A stretch of 64,000 nt of DNA from positions 124,001-188,000 of the forward strand of contig QWDQ01000035.1 of assembly GCA_003868215.1 (NCBI GenBank), written 5' to 3'. Positions within the stretch are counted from its first letter, which is position 1. Each line of letters opens with the position of its first letter. The position numbers and the translations under genes are program-made. Positions 44,200 through 56,380 of the stretch are shown piece after piece. Under the pieces are notes generated by a model. It saw only the letters and a program-made list of their open reading frames with translations. It had not been told where the DNA came from and did not search any database. The stretch comes from Pseudophaeomoniella oleicola. Its lineage: Eukaryota; Ascomycota; Eurotiomycetes; Phaeomoniellales; Phaeomoniellaceae.

Positions 44200-47100
44200 G
44201 ATTTGGGAGTTTGGGATGGATGGATAGATGGATGTCACGGGTGGGTAGGTATATAGGTATTGACGAGGAAAAAGATATCTAGGACTGCACCTTCTCCTCT
44301 GAGTAGGGCTGATAATATATTTAGAAAAGCCCCTCTCAATACGCCCCTTCCCGGCCAATAACATGCAGTTTCCCAGGTTTTGTGTTACAAGAGCAATGAG
44401 ATAGACATCAATATAGTACAGTATGAGAACATGAGACTAGAAAGAGCCATCCATACCCTTGGTCACGCTGATTCAGCCTGCTTACCTGATCGTGGATGAG
44501 TTTCTGTGCTGAATAGCCGAAGCTGTGAGCGTGGTAGGGGGGGCAGGTTTGGGAGATGGTGTTATTGATAAGTTCCTTACCTACAAAATTGGACGTAGAA
44601 TAGTGGTGTGAAAAGGAGGTACATGGTTTCGCGTCGGGGATAATATGGGAGCTGATGGTAATGAAAGGAAAGAAAGGTTCACGCTCACTCACTGTATTTT
44701 CCCGATATATGGTTCTGCCGCACGTAGTAGATGGAAGCACACTGCAGAGGAATGGACGAATGAGTTCTGGTGAGATCTTCGTTTTGTTCCTTGTATGTAT
44801 GTCCCGGCAGCGGCGGTGTAGGAGACGTACTCCCCTGTTTCGAAGACAGGCGGAGGTCGAATGAGCGTAAACATGCAAAAGGAAAGTAAAACGGCTGCCC
44901 TTGAAGTAAGGGATGGAGGTCAAATGCGACTGGCGAGGCTGGACAACATGGAAGAATGGCGCTGATGACCCGTGACAGACAATCGAGGCAATTTTTGTCG
45001 GTACCACACACACTTTCATTGACCACCCAACGCCTCTCCCTCAGTCTCCGACAATACTTGCCCAGCCCAAGCAGCCAGCCAGCCAACCAACGACATCACA
45101 CCACACGAGATGGCTAGGGAACCATGCACGAGTGCTGAGCATCCCCTCATGCATCAATCGTCCATCGTCTCTCCCGGCCGGCTCAAAATGATTGACCAGT
45201 CAGATTTCCTCTGATTGCGAGGACTTCGATTTGTTCTCGTGATGATGCACAGTATGCATTGGGCACCAACCACAAAGGACTGATGTGGAAAAGTAAGGCC
45301 GGCGGAAGGAAGTTTCGGGGTACAGTGGCCAGCATCCCTGTCTTACCTGATGATTCTTTTCGCTCATATGTTGACAATACGAGAGTTGACCTCTGATGAT
45401 CGCTAAGAAAGTACATGAATAGGCATAGTCCATTGGTTGGTCCGGTAGTCTAGGTAGGCAGAGATATTGACAGGGAGGGAAAAAGAACAACAAACACAAA
45501 CAGCGGTCAATGCTTGGGCCTTCATTTTTCTTTTTTTTTTTGCTTCAAAAAATTTTCAGAAATTTTCAATTGACTTTTAAGAGATCTTGATGGATCCCTG
45601 TAAAGATGTTAGACTGAAAGAAGGGCGAAAATATAGCAGAAAAAACAAAGACCACATGTACTTATCGTATATGGACTCACCGCCATGTGCAATGGAGTGT
45701 AGCAGACAATTGATATCGAGTCGATAGCGAAGTCTAGATACCAAGAAGCGGATCTGGATGGAGTTTATGAACGGCAAGTAGCCGGAGCGGGCAAGCTACG
45801 GCGAGCACGGGACGGAGCCAACGAGAATAGTGTCCTGTGGGCATCCGTCTCGCCGAGTCGCGGTGCATCTGATTGTCGACTTATTCATTGCCTTAGTCTC
45901 GTTTGGACCAAAGCGTGATGCGACTATTCATGGGCCTGCATGACGCCAACCAACCCAGCCGTAGTCCCCTCTTTCTTACCGTAGCAACTCAGGCCAGTAC
46001 GGAGGACAGCACCTTATCTTTTGCAGCGATCGAGGTCAAACTAGGCGAGATTGCAAGTTACCCTATACACCGCCGCTACCTGTGCACCTGCATTAGACGA
46101 TGCCCATCGATATCATTTTGATATCCAGAGAAAGATCTTAGACCTACTGTATCTTGCAAGAACCATTGACTTTGCTCGAGTCAGTATAGTATAATCCACT
46201 CTGTCAGTCCACATGGTCGACGGCACGTTGTAGATAGTATCCATCGATTCGTGCACAGCTCCGTATCGCCTGGGTTCTTTCTCGGATTATTGAACTTTGC
46301 ATTCCCGCTGCATCCTGTTCAGCAGCTTGCAGTAGTCCATCGACAATGCGGACCCTATCTTCATAGAAAAGACATCGCTGAACGAGCACGGATGGCTCGT
46401 TTCTCTGTTTGATCCACCCATATAATTACTGTATACCACGATGTTTGCCACTTCAGGGGCTACGATTCATGTCGAAAAGAAATGGTAACTTACGACTGCT
46501 CACCGACAATAGAAATAGGGCCAATGTTGGTGAATCCGTGTATTCAAGCCAAATGCTTCAGTTTGGTAGAGCAAAGCGGGGAAGAAATGTCAAACCAACA
46601 CACCGCTTTATGTGATACCTTTCTCGTCTTCGTCTTCAGGCCATGTTGATATCCGGACGTGTCGGGTCAGGTGTGCACGGTGATTGACAAGGATGGGAAA
46701 TTACCGTGTCCATTCTGCCCTGAACGTGTCCGACGTGGCAGTAAGTGAGAGAAGAGTGCAGATCGTGATTGAAATTGAAAGGGCCATGATTATTAAAATT
46801 CGTTGTTTGAAACGAACCAGCGAGCCAGTAACTTATCCCTTGAAGCGTGTAACCACATATTTTGTTAGAGATATGAAGGGCGTTACTCGATCCGCGATTC
46901 TGCATTGACCTTGGCGCTTCATTGCCAATGATTGAGCATCTGTGAACGTTTACCCCGCTGACATGCATAGGCAAGGATGATGACAACGGCGACGCGGCTG
47001 CACTTGTTGTCATTGTCCGACAACAAGGTCAGAGCTCTGGCGCGTCTTCAGGGTTCCCAAACCTCAAACTGACCTTGATACAAGCTGGTGGTGCATGAGA

Positions 47101-49500
47101 GCTATCTACTACGTAGTACCTGATAAGAGCAGACTATGGCGGTTCCTAAGATGATGTTACCGTATTGATGCGACCATCATGAAATCAGAGGGTTCTTTGC
47201 CCACGAGGTACCTATCGAGGCCTGGTGAGGTGATATGGTGATCATACGATCGTCGTGTAGTTATTATGATCTGTCGTTCCAGTCTGTTTCGGGTCTCCTT
47301 GCAGAAAGGAAGCGAGTGGCCTCATGAATCCCACCACAATTGTGTGTACGTGTCTATATGCGGACCTAGGTCGTGTACGTAGTATTCTGTAGACTGTTGG
47401 GTGATTGTTAAATCATTGGTTGAGGAGTAATTGTATGGTATTTGGCATGATCAATTTGCCGCCATCAAGCGCTGGAAGGGAGAGTTTCACAGGCAGCAGT
47501 TCCTGTGGTATCAGCCATGTGTTCATGGCGCCTATTGACACAGCGGCAACTAATTACTGTAGGAGTAAGAAATGATTGATGGCTGTTCCAGGACAACCGA
47601 ATGAGGTGATCATCTTCTTAGATGAGCAATGATCTTGTGATTATTGATGTGTCCGGCGAGGCCGGCAAAGGACAAGATCACAACGATCAAGTTTTGGTGG
47701 CTGATCACTTGAGCCTGGGAAAGACAAAGGGCAACACAACCTCCTTCAATGCATCAGACATGGATTCAAAACTCTCTTTCTCTTGTGTATATTCTGGTCA
47801 AAACAGAGACAGGATATAGGAAACAGCTATCATATCATCATTCCTAGATAAGCAACACTATTGCAATAATAATATGCTTGTAATTAATGGGACAATTGCC
47901 GTGTACTATGTAGTAAACTACTCTGTTCTGTTCCGATGCCTGTCGATCTACATGAGATTTCCTCGCTGTTTGGTGATTGAAACGGCAACTAAGTTAGACC
48001 TTGAATTGGCTTTTGGTCATTCCTCTCGTTGCTGTCTTCTCCATCTCGATGGTGATTGGTGTTGTGGCAATTAGATGAGATACTGTGGCCTGTCAAGATA
48101 CGTAGGATGCATTGGGAATTCCATGAGTTTCCATGGTGAAATGTACCATCATGGAACCCTTGTTTGTTTGTGTGGTTGTCGTGTTCCAATGTTTTTGTGT
48201 TGACTGTCCCATGTTTCACCCTTTCCTTTTTCTTTGTCACATTTCTCGGGAAAAGGTTAGGTACCATAGCCACGCACTGTCGAAGCTCGATGAGGTCCAG
48301 CGAGAATGAGTGGGAAAAAGCAAGGTGTTACTTTGACTTACTTCGTAGTATGGCCTTTCGATTCCAAGGTCTTCCATGAATGACAGTTATTGTGTATTGA
48401 CATATTTCTGTTTGCAGCCATACCTTAGACTCAGAGCCTACCACAGGACCCTGCGAGCCTGTCATAGTTGACTCTAAGTACAATGCAGTACAGTCTTCAC
48501 TGCCACCAAAAGTGAATTAATTACTTTCCTCTTCTTTGTTGACGTTCACTTGTCTCTCAAGACAGATCCTCCTCTTCTCACTGCTTGTTGCGGTCTGACT
48601 ATGAGCTGGATCAATTCAAAACAGGAAACATGAATCTAGCCCAGTGTTCCAGATCCACTGATACCTGAATCCAGAATCCAGCGTGCTAATGAGAAGTCAG
48701 TCCAAGTGTCCCATAATCATATTCCTTTTTGACTACTTTAGCTGCAGGAAAGACAAGGACGGACTTGACTTGGTCCTGGTGACCGCCTCGCCGCCTCATC
48801 GTCTCGACCTCGAGCTGGACTCCGGGAAACTCCCCCCCTAATCGTGAAAAATCATGGACTTTACCTCACTGGGACGCCTGCATGTCGTGGCTGCAGCGGT
48901 CAACATCACATCGCAATCTGCATGTTGATTAGCGCGTGGTTATTACAATAGGCGAAGACATCCCAAGCGTCAAATATGTAAAGCCCAGTACAGTACGTAA
49001 CAGTGCCCAGTAATGGATGGTAATGATGACTTGGCCATTGCGTATTCAGAAGTCTTTGAGAGTGGCTTATCTGTCGATTCTCCACTTGCATCGCCTGGAT
49101 CAGAGCATACTCTATTGTACTGTACCGTATTACGTCGACATGGATACCGTACTCTTCAGTACAAGGTAGACACCATCCTCAAACCAGTCGACCAGTTGAC
49201 GAGAATCCTTGACGCTGATGGGTGTGAGTGGAGTCTGCGTTCACCCCATCATTCATCACCGCCTTTCCTTCCCTTCCTATTATATCCTGCAGCCTTGGTT
49301 GGCTTAGGCATTGTTATGGCGTTAGTTACCTACTACTACATAGTACGTACTTACTGTAGGCGTGGACGTAGGCGTAGGTCCCTGCACTGCCTAACCTCCC
49401 CTCCCCAACCTGTAGCCTAACCGATTTGCCTGCTCTACCTACCTAGGTGTTTTTGGCTACCTTTAGTTAACCTAAGCTGCAACAGTCTACCCCATTCATT
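44200..49500. other. Gene-free stretch of 5.3 kb
   Basis: I read both strands and found no coding region with a recognisable family, no tRNA and no mobile-element protein. It has ordinary base composition with scattered small frames (for example 44408..45019 minus, 45577..45777 minus, 46204..46389 minus). A T run lies near 45529-45541. The perfect palindrome TACTACGTAGTA is at 47107..47118. It may hold unannotated noncoding RNA or distant regulation for the kinase gene. Confidence 0.5.
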
Positions 49501-50802
49501 CATTCCTCTCTTTCCCCCCCCTCAATCAAGGACCCATTCATTCCCAACTCCATTCTCGGATTCATATACCATAGCTCCCCGTCTCCTCCTCTGCCACACC
49601 TCTTCTTCTTCTTCCTTCCACCAAGCAGTCAAGATGGGAACAGCGATACAAGTGTGATCTTTGAATCAGTCCTTCGTCTATATAATACATTTCTGCTCTG
49701 CTGCTGTACAGCACTGAAAGCACATTTGCATTCTCCCTTGTTCTGCCGTCCTCATCTCATCCTTCGAATCCGATCGCCTCTATACTCGTCATCCACGCCT
49801 TCCTGACCTTTCGCCGCTCTGTTGTTGCCGTATCCCAACAACAACACCCAACAATCATAATCCAATACCCTACCGAATTCATCTCGTCACGCCATCCTGT
49901 CAGCCTCCTTATCGCCATCTCTTCAACCTCCTACACCCGCGAAACAACCGTCCGTCTTTGATCCGTTGCGTTCCGGCTGCTCAGCGAGTTGACTGTCAAT
50001 TGTCTCTAGAACAAGGTCAATTGGGTCTACCTTGCTACAATCAGAACATATAAGCGGGACAGAAGCCTCTACAGTGCAGTTTTTTGGAAGTTGCGTTGTG
50101 TGTGCGTGTGTGTTGCTGCTGCCTGTCCATTGTTGACTGGTGACTCACTTGGGTTATCCAAGCTGGTCGACAACACACCCACCACAACAAAGCAATCCTA
50201 TCCTACCATTCTATTTCCCTTCTTTCGAACCCATTGACATCTACTACGACTATAATCTCCTCTTGCACGGCTATCTTTGTTAGTTGATTTAAGGATCGAC
50301 TACGTTCTTTTCAGCATTCGTTGCCCATTACCGCCATTCCACGACTTGCAAATGACAGCTTAAACACCAACAACACTCTTTTCAACTATTGCTGCCTGTA
50401 CAGCCGCGACTTCGCTGTCTAGCCTCTCTGCTTGTCAGCTGAGCTACCGTTCCCTTTGTTGTCACGATACCCTCAACGCACATACTTTCCTCTCGACGAT
50501 ACGAATGAGTTGTTGATTTAACGATACGGAGTTGCCTGGTGTCTCTCAGTGTTCTCTCTTACATGATCACATAGCGAAGCGGAGGTTCTTTTTGATTTCA
50601 CAACCGCGACTCGGCTCTTACATACGCTCTTGGTTCGACATCGACTCTGTTTTCCTTGCCTCTATCCCACGACAAACCGCCTTGTACAGTCTGCTTTTGA
50701 AAAGTTCTGGTCTCAACAATCGAAAAATAGATCTCTTACCTGCGTGTTCTCAACTTCTTTCGACTGCCCATTTCTTTCGACTTCCTTGCCGATCCGCCAA
50801 AC
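49500..50802 (+). promoter_or_regulatory. Long pyrimidine-rich leader/promoter of the Ksp1-like kinase
   Basis: About 1.3 kb of C/T-rich, CAACAA-rich DNA precedes the kinase start. It contains at least four minimal upstream open frames: ATG at 49634 (7 codons), 50352 (3), 50505 (3) and 50563 (3). The transcription start and any leader intron cannot be seen. Confidence 0.5.
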
Positions 50803-52716
50803 ATGGAATGTATGCGCAACAGCTTCGTCCATGGGCAGGTGCTCAACGGACGCTACCGCATGGTGGCACCTCTTAACCACGGCTCCTTTGGAATGGTCTT
50901 TGTTGCTCAAGACATCAAGACTGGAGAGGACGTCGCCGTCAAATGTCTGCTCAAATCTTCTGCTAGCAATGCCGGGTCATTGCCTCTCAAGACTGATGAC
51001 TTGTCCGAGGAACTTATCTGCCATGCTTTGCTGAAGTATCATCCTAACCTGGTCAACTTGATCTCCTCCTTTGAGACTGATGCTCACACCTATCTGGTCA
51101 TTGAGTATTGTTCTCAGGGAGATCTGTACGAAGCTATCAGACATGGTCGCGGTCCTTTGGAGACCGAACATGTCCGTGCTTTCATGTTGCAATTGATTGG
51201 TGCCGTGCAGCATATGCATTCTCGAGGTCTTTCGCACCGCGACATCAAGCCGGAGAATATTTTCATCAATGCAGATGGCTCTCTCAAGCTCGGTGATTTC
51301 GGTCTTGCGACCAAAGCTCTCTGGTCCTATGAGTCATGTGTTGGCTCTGACCGTTACATGGCCCCAGAGCAATATGACCCTGCCGGAATTGGTTACAGCC
51401 CAATGAAAGCCGACGTCTGGTCTATCGGTATCTGTCTGCTTAATATTTTGTTCTCTCGCAACCCCTTCGTTAAGCCAACCGAAGACGACATCCTTTTTGC
51501 CGACTTCAAGCGTGATCGTCAGTCCCTGTTCGATATCTTTCCCAACATGTCGCAAGATACTTTCGAGATTCTTACGTATGCGTTGACTATGGACCCTGAG
51601 AAGCGATCCCTGACGGCAATGAGGGAAGCCATCGAAAGAGCTGTGTCTTTCACAATCGATGATGAGTCCCTTGACGAGTTCTGCACAGAGGAGAGGGATC
51701 CCGTCCGGGCTCCTGCCAACCGTGAGCCTCTACGTACTCCGTCCATCCAATCGCCTCAGGTCACTTCAGGCGATTCGTTCCCTTGGGCCCAGGCTTTGCA
51801 AAAGACTTCTCCTCAACCAGTCCGCCAACTCTCTGCAATCCCTGACGACGAGTCTTACGAGGAGGATCTCTTCCCAGCTTCCGAGAAAGGCACTGAATCT
51901 TGGTTCTCGGTTCATGCTAACACGCCGTCGCTTGCTTCGACATTTGCGACCTCTTTCAAGTCTATTAAAGCTCGCAGATTCGAGTCCAAGTTCCCTCCGC
52001 GCTCAGATCCTGTCCCCATCACTGGCTCCCTTCCGAGTCGACCTGCCATGCCTATGCCTTCCATGTCTATGGTCTTCGGCAAGAATGACGGTGGAGCTGC
52101 GAAGAGCTGGAGTGATCTTTGGGAGGAAGAGGAGTCCGAAAACGAGGCCTTGCGTCAACGTCGTGAGAATAATGGTCGTAGCTACAGCAATGACAGTGAT
52201 GCTGACGGGACTGTCCGTCCTGACGTTCTCTCTCCCAAGAATCAATCGTCCACCAACATTCCTAAGCTGGCGTCTATGGCAATTGTTGCACCTCTGTCCG
52301 AGAAGAGAGCCGTCGGTCTTGCGAACGAAAACGAGACCCCCGGTACCCGCTCCCGCGGTAAAAACTCACCGACCAAGGCTGTTTCGGTAGACAAGTGGGC
52401 CGACTTGGGTAACCGCAGAAGAGCCCATTCGACTGCAAAGGCTGTCCCTTCACCGTCTTCCACCAAGAAACGATCTATGACAATGAGCAAGCGCAAGGAT
52501 TGGGGGTTGGGTTCATCTGGTTTTGATTATGGCGCATGGAGTCAACAACGCGGTAGTCGTGGTACTCGTGGTAGTCATCACCATGAGCGTCCTGCCTGGT
52601 TGGATCAAGATTGGCGTCGTGATCAACATGCTCAACCGACGTCCAAAGTTACTGCTTTGGATGGCAGCAGCGACGAAGATGAGTGGGTTGGAGGCTGGCA
52701 TGCCTTCCACCTGTAG
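50803..52716 (+). CDS. Ser/Thr protein kinase, Ksp1/Ran1-like
   Basis: This is a single-exon, 637-residue protein. The kinase domain covers about residues 15-295: Gly loop NHGSFGMVF, VAVKCL lysine, SHRDIKPENIFI catalytic loop, LGDFGLATK and the family-typical activation end GSDRYMAPEQYD. ADVWSIGICLLNIL and NPFVKPTEDD follow. The combination fits the Ksp1/Ran1(Pat1)/Sks1 group. In yeast, Ksp1 lies in the PKA/TORC1 network and restrains autophagy; S. pombe Ran1 blocks meiosis. The C-terminal 330 residues are disordered, rich in Ser and with KSWSDLWEEEESENEAL and DKWADLGNRRRAHS segments kept in filamentous fungi. A second Met (50815) is possible. The gene has a long leader with tiny upstream frames, so translation may be controlled. 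Confidence 0.88.
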   Translation: MECMRNSFVHGQVLNGRYRMVAPLNHGSFGMVFVAQDIKTGEDVAVKCLLKSSASNAGSLPLKTDDLSEELICHALLKYHPNLVNLISSFETDAHTYLVIEYCSQGDLYEAIRHGRGPLETEHVRAFMLQLIGAVQHMHSRGLSHRDIKPENIFINADGSLKLGDFGLATKALWSYESCVGSDRYMAPEQYDPAGIGYSPMKADVWSIGICLLNILFSRNPFVKPTEDDILFADFKRDRQSLFDIFPNMSQDTFEILTYALTMDPEKRSLTAMREAIERAVSFTIDDESLDEFCTEERDPVRAPANREPLRTPSIQSPQVTSGDSFPWAQALQKTSPQPVRQLSAIPDDESYEEDLFPASEKGTESWFSVHANTPSLASTFATSFKSIKARRFESKFPPRSDPVPITGSLPSRPAMPMPSMSMVFGKNDGGAAKSWSDLWEEEESENEALRQRRENNGRSYSNDSDADGTVRPDVLSPKNQSSTNIPKLASMAIVAPLSEKRAVGLANENETPGTRSRGKNSPTKAVSVDKWADLGNRRRAHSTAKAVPSPSSTKKRSMTMSKRKDWGLGSSGFDYGAWSQQRGSRGTRGSHHHERPAWLDQDWRRDQHAQPTSKVTALDGSSDEDEWVGGWHAFHL

Positions 52717-53630
52717 TTTCTGTTATTTTCTTCTCAACCAGACAAGGTCCTTCCTGTCATGGTGTTGCTTCTTCTTCTTGTTGGGCCCTAGAGATGGCTA
52801 AGCATTTGCCTGGTGGGTTTCAGATTGTACTCAGTCAAGCTCTTCGTCTACGGGTGAGCACTGAGCTTTGTACACTACTTTACTGGGTATGGCTTGAGGT
52901 CTCTTTGTGTTTGGTACGGAACGGTCAAAAGGAAGCAGCATTAGATATCTTCAATTGATAGGCAAGGTCATGAAAAATGGAAGGAAGGGGTTGAGATGGA
53001 GGATGATGGGAGCTCGCAATTCTGTGAGTATCGTCGCGTTCTGAGAGTATCAAAGACCGGTCATGGTCGACCAAACTTTTAGATAGTTCGAATCATAGGA
53101 TTTCACCCACTCATACACATGCACCATTTTCTCTCTCGAAGCATAGTCCCTAGATAATGATGGGATGCAGGTAGATGTTTGCAATCTCTATCACATTATG
53201 ACAACGGGAACATAACATGACTTTGAGATAGGTTGACACTCAGCCTATGCCTGTCTACTAATGTACGTAGTAAGGTCTGGTGGGCTTCTCTCCGCCGGGA
53301 ACCTTGCCAGAGCTAATTAATTAATTATTTGAATCCCTTTTCCTTCTCCGCCTGTTTCATTTCCCCCATGGTTGGACCTCGGCTTAACCCCACACTTTCC
53401 GGCAGTGGACAGACGGCGCTTCATCTTCATTGAATTGATTGATACCTGGCAGGATGCTAATCAAGTAAAAGAGCAGGTCATCATCATCATCCAATGTTTT
53501 CTATTTCGACTGATAGATACCTCCCTCTCAACTTTGCCAGTTTTCACCCTTGAACGAAAAGTATTATTATCAACGGGGCTCGACCAATCCAAGGGGGTCG
53601 TCGGTCCGCAAGCTAAGATACGTTGACGCC
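52717..53630. other. Intergenic, kinase to acyl-CoA dehydrogenase
   Basis: This is a long 3' flank and a promoter. No RNA gene or repeat was recognised. Confidence 0.5.
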
Positions 53631-55334
53631 ATGAGCGAGCTTCTTCTTCTTCCAGCAACAGGAGCGAAACATCCTCGGGCCAGCTCGAGGATACCTGCAC
53701 TTGTATTGCCGTTTGTGAGCGGTAGGGCGAAAGAGACACTTGATCTAGTACGTAATACTATCTCCTGACGGAAGAAGAAGAGGAAGAAATCATCATCATC
53801 ACTTTCATTACTGTTGCATGTGTCATTAGTGTATGGCAGAGAGACACAAAATCATAGATAACACAACCCGCCCACATTACGAAAAAAAACAACTGTTGAC
53901 CTTGGAAAAAACTTTTGAACAAACAGGTCGAGAAATTCGTCGAAGAAGAATGTATCCCCGCCGACACGGTGTTTGTCGCCCAACTGGGTCAAGGAGGAGA
54001 CGACGAGCAGCAGCAGCGATGGAAAGGTCATCCATCGATCATCGACCATCTCAAAGCCAAAGCGAAGAGACTCGGGCTGTGGAATTTGTTCTTGCCGAAG
54101 AACCATTTCAAGAAGGAAGGCGCTGGGTTCAGTAATTTGGAATATGGGCTTATGGCGGAGATTATGGGGAAAAGTAGGACGGCTAGTGAGGTATGTATGT
54201 ATATGTGTGTGTGAAGGATACTTCTTCTGGTTTTACAGACTTGACAACTCTTGAGGACAACTTGATAACGGAGGTTGATGTATTTAGGCTATGAATTGTG
54301 CTGCACCGGATACAGGGAACATGGAGGTTCTGGCCAAGTATGGGAATGAAGCCCAGAAGAAAGAATGGCTTGTCCCTTTACTTTCTGGGGAGATACGTTC
54401 CGCCTTTCTCATGACCGAACCGGACGTTGCCTCCTCTGACGCTACCAACATCCAACTCACCATGACCCGTGCTAATGACGGATCCAACGACTGGATCCTC
54501 AACGGTAGCAAATGGTGGTCTTCCGGCGCCGGTGACCATCGCTGTGCGATCTACCTTGTAATGGGGAAGTCATCTCCCTCCAACCCAGACCCCTACCAGC
54601 AACAGTCTGTCATTCTCGTCCCGGCCTCCACCCCAGGCGTAACGGTCGAACGCATGCTGCACGTCTACGGCTACGACGACGCCCCGCACGGCCACGGCCA
54701 CATCACCTTCAGAGACGTCCGCGTTCCAAACTCCGCCCTCATCCTCGGCGAAGGCCGCGGCTTCGAAATCATCCAAGGCCGCCTCGGCCCCGGCCGCATC
54801 CACCACGCGATGCGTTCCATCGGCGCCGCCGAACGTGCCCTCGAATATCTAATCACCCGCCTCAACGACCCCCGCAAATCCACCTTCGGCCAACCCCTCT
54901 CCTCCCACGGCGTCCTCCTCGACTGGCTCGCGCGTTCCCGCCTCGAAATTTCCTCTGCCCGGCTCATCGTCCTCAACGCGGCCTGCCGCATCGACTCGTC
55001 CCCATCCCCCAAACACGCCCTCTCCGAAATCGCCCATGCCAAGATCCTCGCCCCGCAGGTCGCGCTCGCCGTCATCGACCGCGCTGTCCAGATCCACGGC
55101 GCTGCCGGCGTGTCCCAGGACACCCCGCTCGCGAACATGTGGGCGCAGATCCGCACGTTGCGCATCGCCGACGGGCCCGACGAGGTGCATCTGCTGCAGA
55201 TCGCGAAGCGGGAGAATAAAGACCGGAAAGACGAGGTGGGGAAGAAATTGGAGTGGCAAAGGAACGAGGCCGAGAGGATGCTGTTGGATATGAAGACTGG
55301 GGGAGCGGCAGGAGGAGGGAAAAGTCTGTTGTAG
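53631..55334 (+). CDS. Acyl-CoA dehydrogenase, ACAD10/11-like
   Basis: Three exons, 53631..53747, 53927..54190 and 54288..55334, give 475 residues. Introns of 179 and 97 nt join KETLDL to [13 protein letters not shown] and RTASE to [15 protein letters not shown]. The flavin/substrate region [15 protein letters not shown], the middle beta domain ([31 protein letters not shown]) and [20 protein letters not shown] are closest to the dehydrogenase half of animal ACAD10/ACAD11. Those proteins also carry an APH-like kinase and degrade 4-hydroxy acids; here the dehydrogenase stands alone. No clear peroxisomal signal is seen (the end is GGGKSLL). The third exon is much richer in GC, with C-ending codons, than the first two. 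Confidence 0.88.
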
Positions 55335-55657
55335 CTAGTTTACCTAGCTGAAATTTCAGTTTCGAATGACGATTTTCATGGATTCAAAAATTAATAAAAA
55401 ATCGATTGAACAGGACCGGAGTAATTTGAAGGACATTTTGTTTTTCTTCCTTCCTCTGGGTTGTGTAGCAGATCGATACTAGGGGATGCCGTGGGTCGTG
55501 GTAGTGGTGCGAGCTGACGTTGCTGCATTTGCAGGCAGATCTGATTGTTCTGAGTACAGGAGAATGCCGAGTCCACACAATTTAGATCTGGTTATGGTGC
55601 GAGGAAAGGATGTATCTTGAAGGTCTGTCGGCTCCAAGATCGGGTAGCACGCCCTCT
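55335..55657. other. Intergenic, convergent ACAD / PRP38
   Basis: Both genes end here. An AT-rich stretch at 55385-55405 may serve both poly(A) signals. Confidence 0.5.
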
Positions 55658-56380
55658 TCATTCGCTGTCATCTTCTGCGCTGCTAGCACCGCGGCTGCCG
55701 CCTCGTTCACTCTCACTTCTTTCTCCTTCTTCATCCCCGTTTGCACCATTCCCGTCCTCATCGTCATCCTCATCCATCTCGTCGAGCTCTTTTTGCATGG
55801 GGCTTTCTCTGATCTCTAGACTGCCCAAATCTTCCAGTGCCTGTCTGGCCGGTAGCTTCCACAGACTTGTCGCGCAGACTCGATCCTTTGTCAATAAATC
55901 GTCAATAAATTGATCCATGTACGTCAGTTCGTAGCTCTCTTTCCTTCTCCTTCTTAGTTTCCGGTAATCCAACAAGTGTGGTTCTAAAGCCGTGTAAATC
56001 TCCACGGCGTCGAATGTGAGACGGATATAAAATGCGGCAAGTGCGCGCAAGTACTTGAACTCTTCACCACCCATCCGGAGATACTCGAGAACAATCTCCT
56101 TCTCCGGTAACAACTGTAACATCTTGAATGCCAGACAGATGAATGGCGTCGGCTTCATTGCGACGCCGTATGTTCCACCGATATAGGTCATCTCGACAGC
56201 TCGATCCAGTAAGGTGGCAGAATTGAGACCGAAACACTGCTCTTTCCAGTACAGACTGTCGGTTATACGATCTCGGACAGCCGTCTCGATGAGAGTGGCT
56301 GGGTTCGCGCCACGGATCAAAGGACCCTTGTAACCGCGATTGTCGAGAAGAGCAGAGGCATCGGCGCGATGGGTTGCCAT
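55658..56380 (-). CDS. PRP38: Pre-mRNA splicing factor PRP38
   Basis: This is a single-exon, 240-residue protein. The PRP38 domain fills residues 10-190: ANPATLIETAVRDRITDSLY, WKEQCFGLNSATLLDRAVEM, TYIGGTYGVAMKPTPFICLA, then LQLLPEKEIVLEYLRMGGEE and KYLRALAAFYIRLTFDAVEI. The C-terminus is acidic and Ser-rich. Prp38 is a U4/U6.U5 tri-snRNP protein needed to activate the spliceosome in the nucleus. The length is close to that of yeast Prp38 (242). Confidence 0.95.
   Translation of the reverse strand: MATHRADASALLDNRGYKGPLIRGANPATLIETAVRDRITDSLYWKEQCFGLNSATLLDRAVEMTYIGGTYGVAMKPTPFICLAFKMLQLLPEKEIVLEYLRMGGEEFKYLRALAAFYIRLTFDAVEIYTALEPHLLDYRKLRRRRKESYELTYMDQFIDDLLTKDRVCATSLWKLPARQALEDLGSLEIRESPMQKELDEMDEDDDEDGNGANGDEEGERSESERGGSRGASSAEDDSE

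Noticed and set aside
44834-44850. CCTGT-TTCGAAG-ACAGG hairpin that looks like an anticodon arm
   Set aside because: No matching acceptor stem, D arm or T arm on either strand, so it is not a tRNA gene.
44408-45019. 203-codon minus-strand frame in the gene-free stretch
   Set aside because: Ser/His/Cys-rich with no start context, no domain and no neighbouring exon that would extend it.
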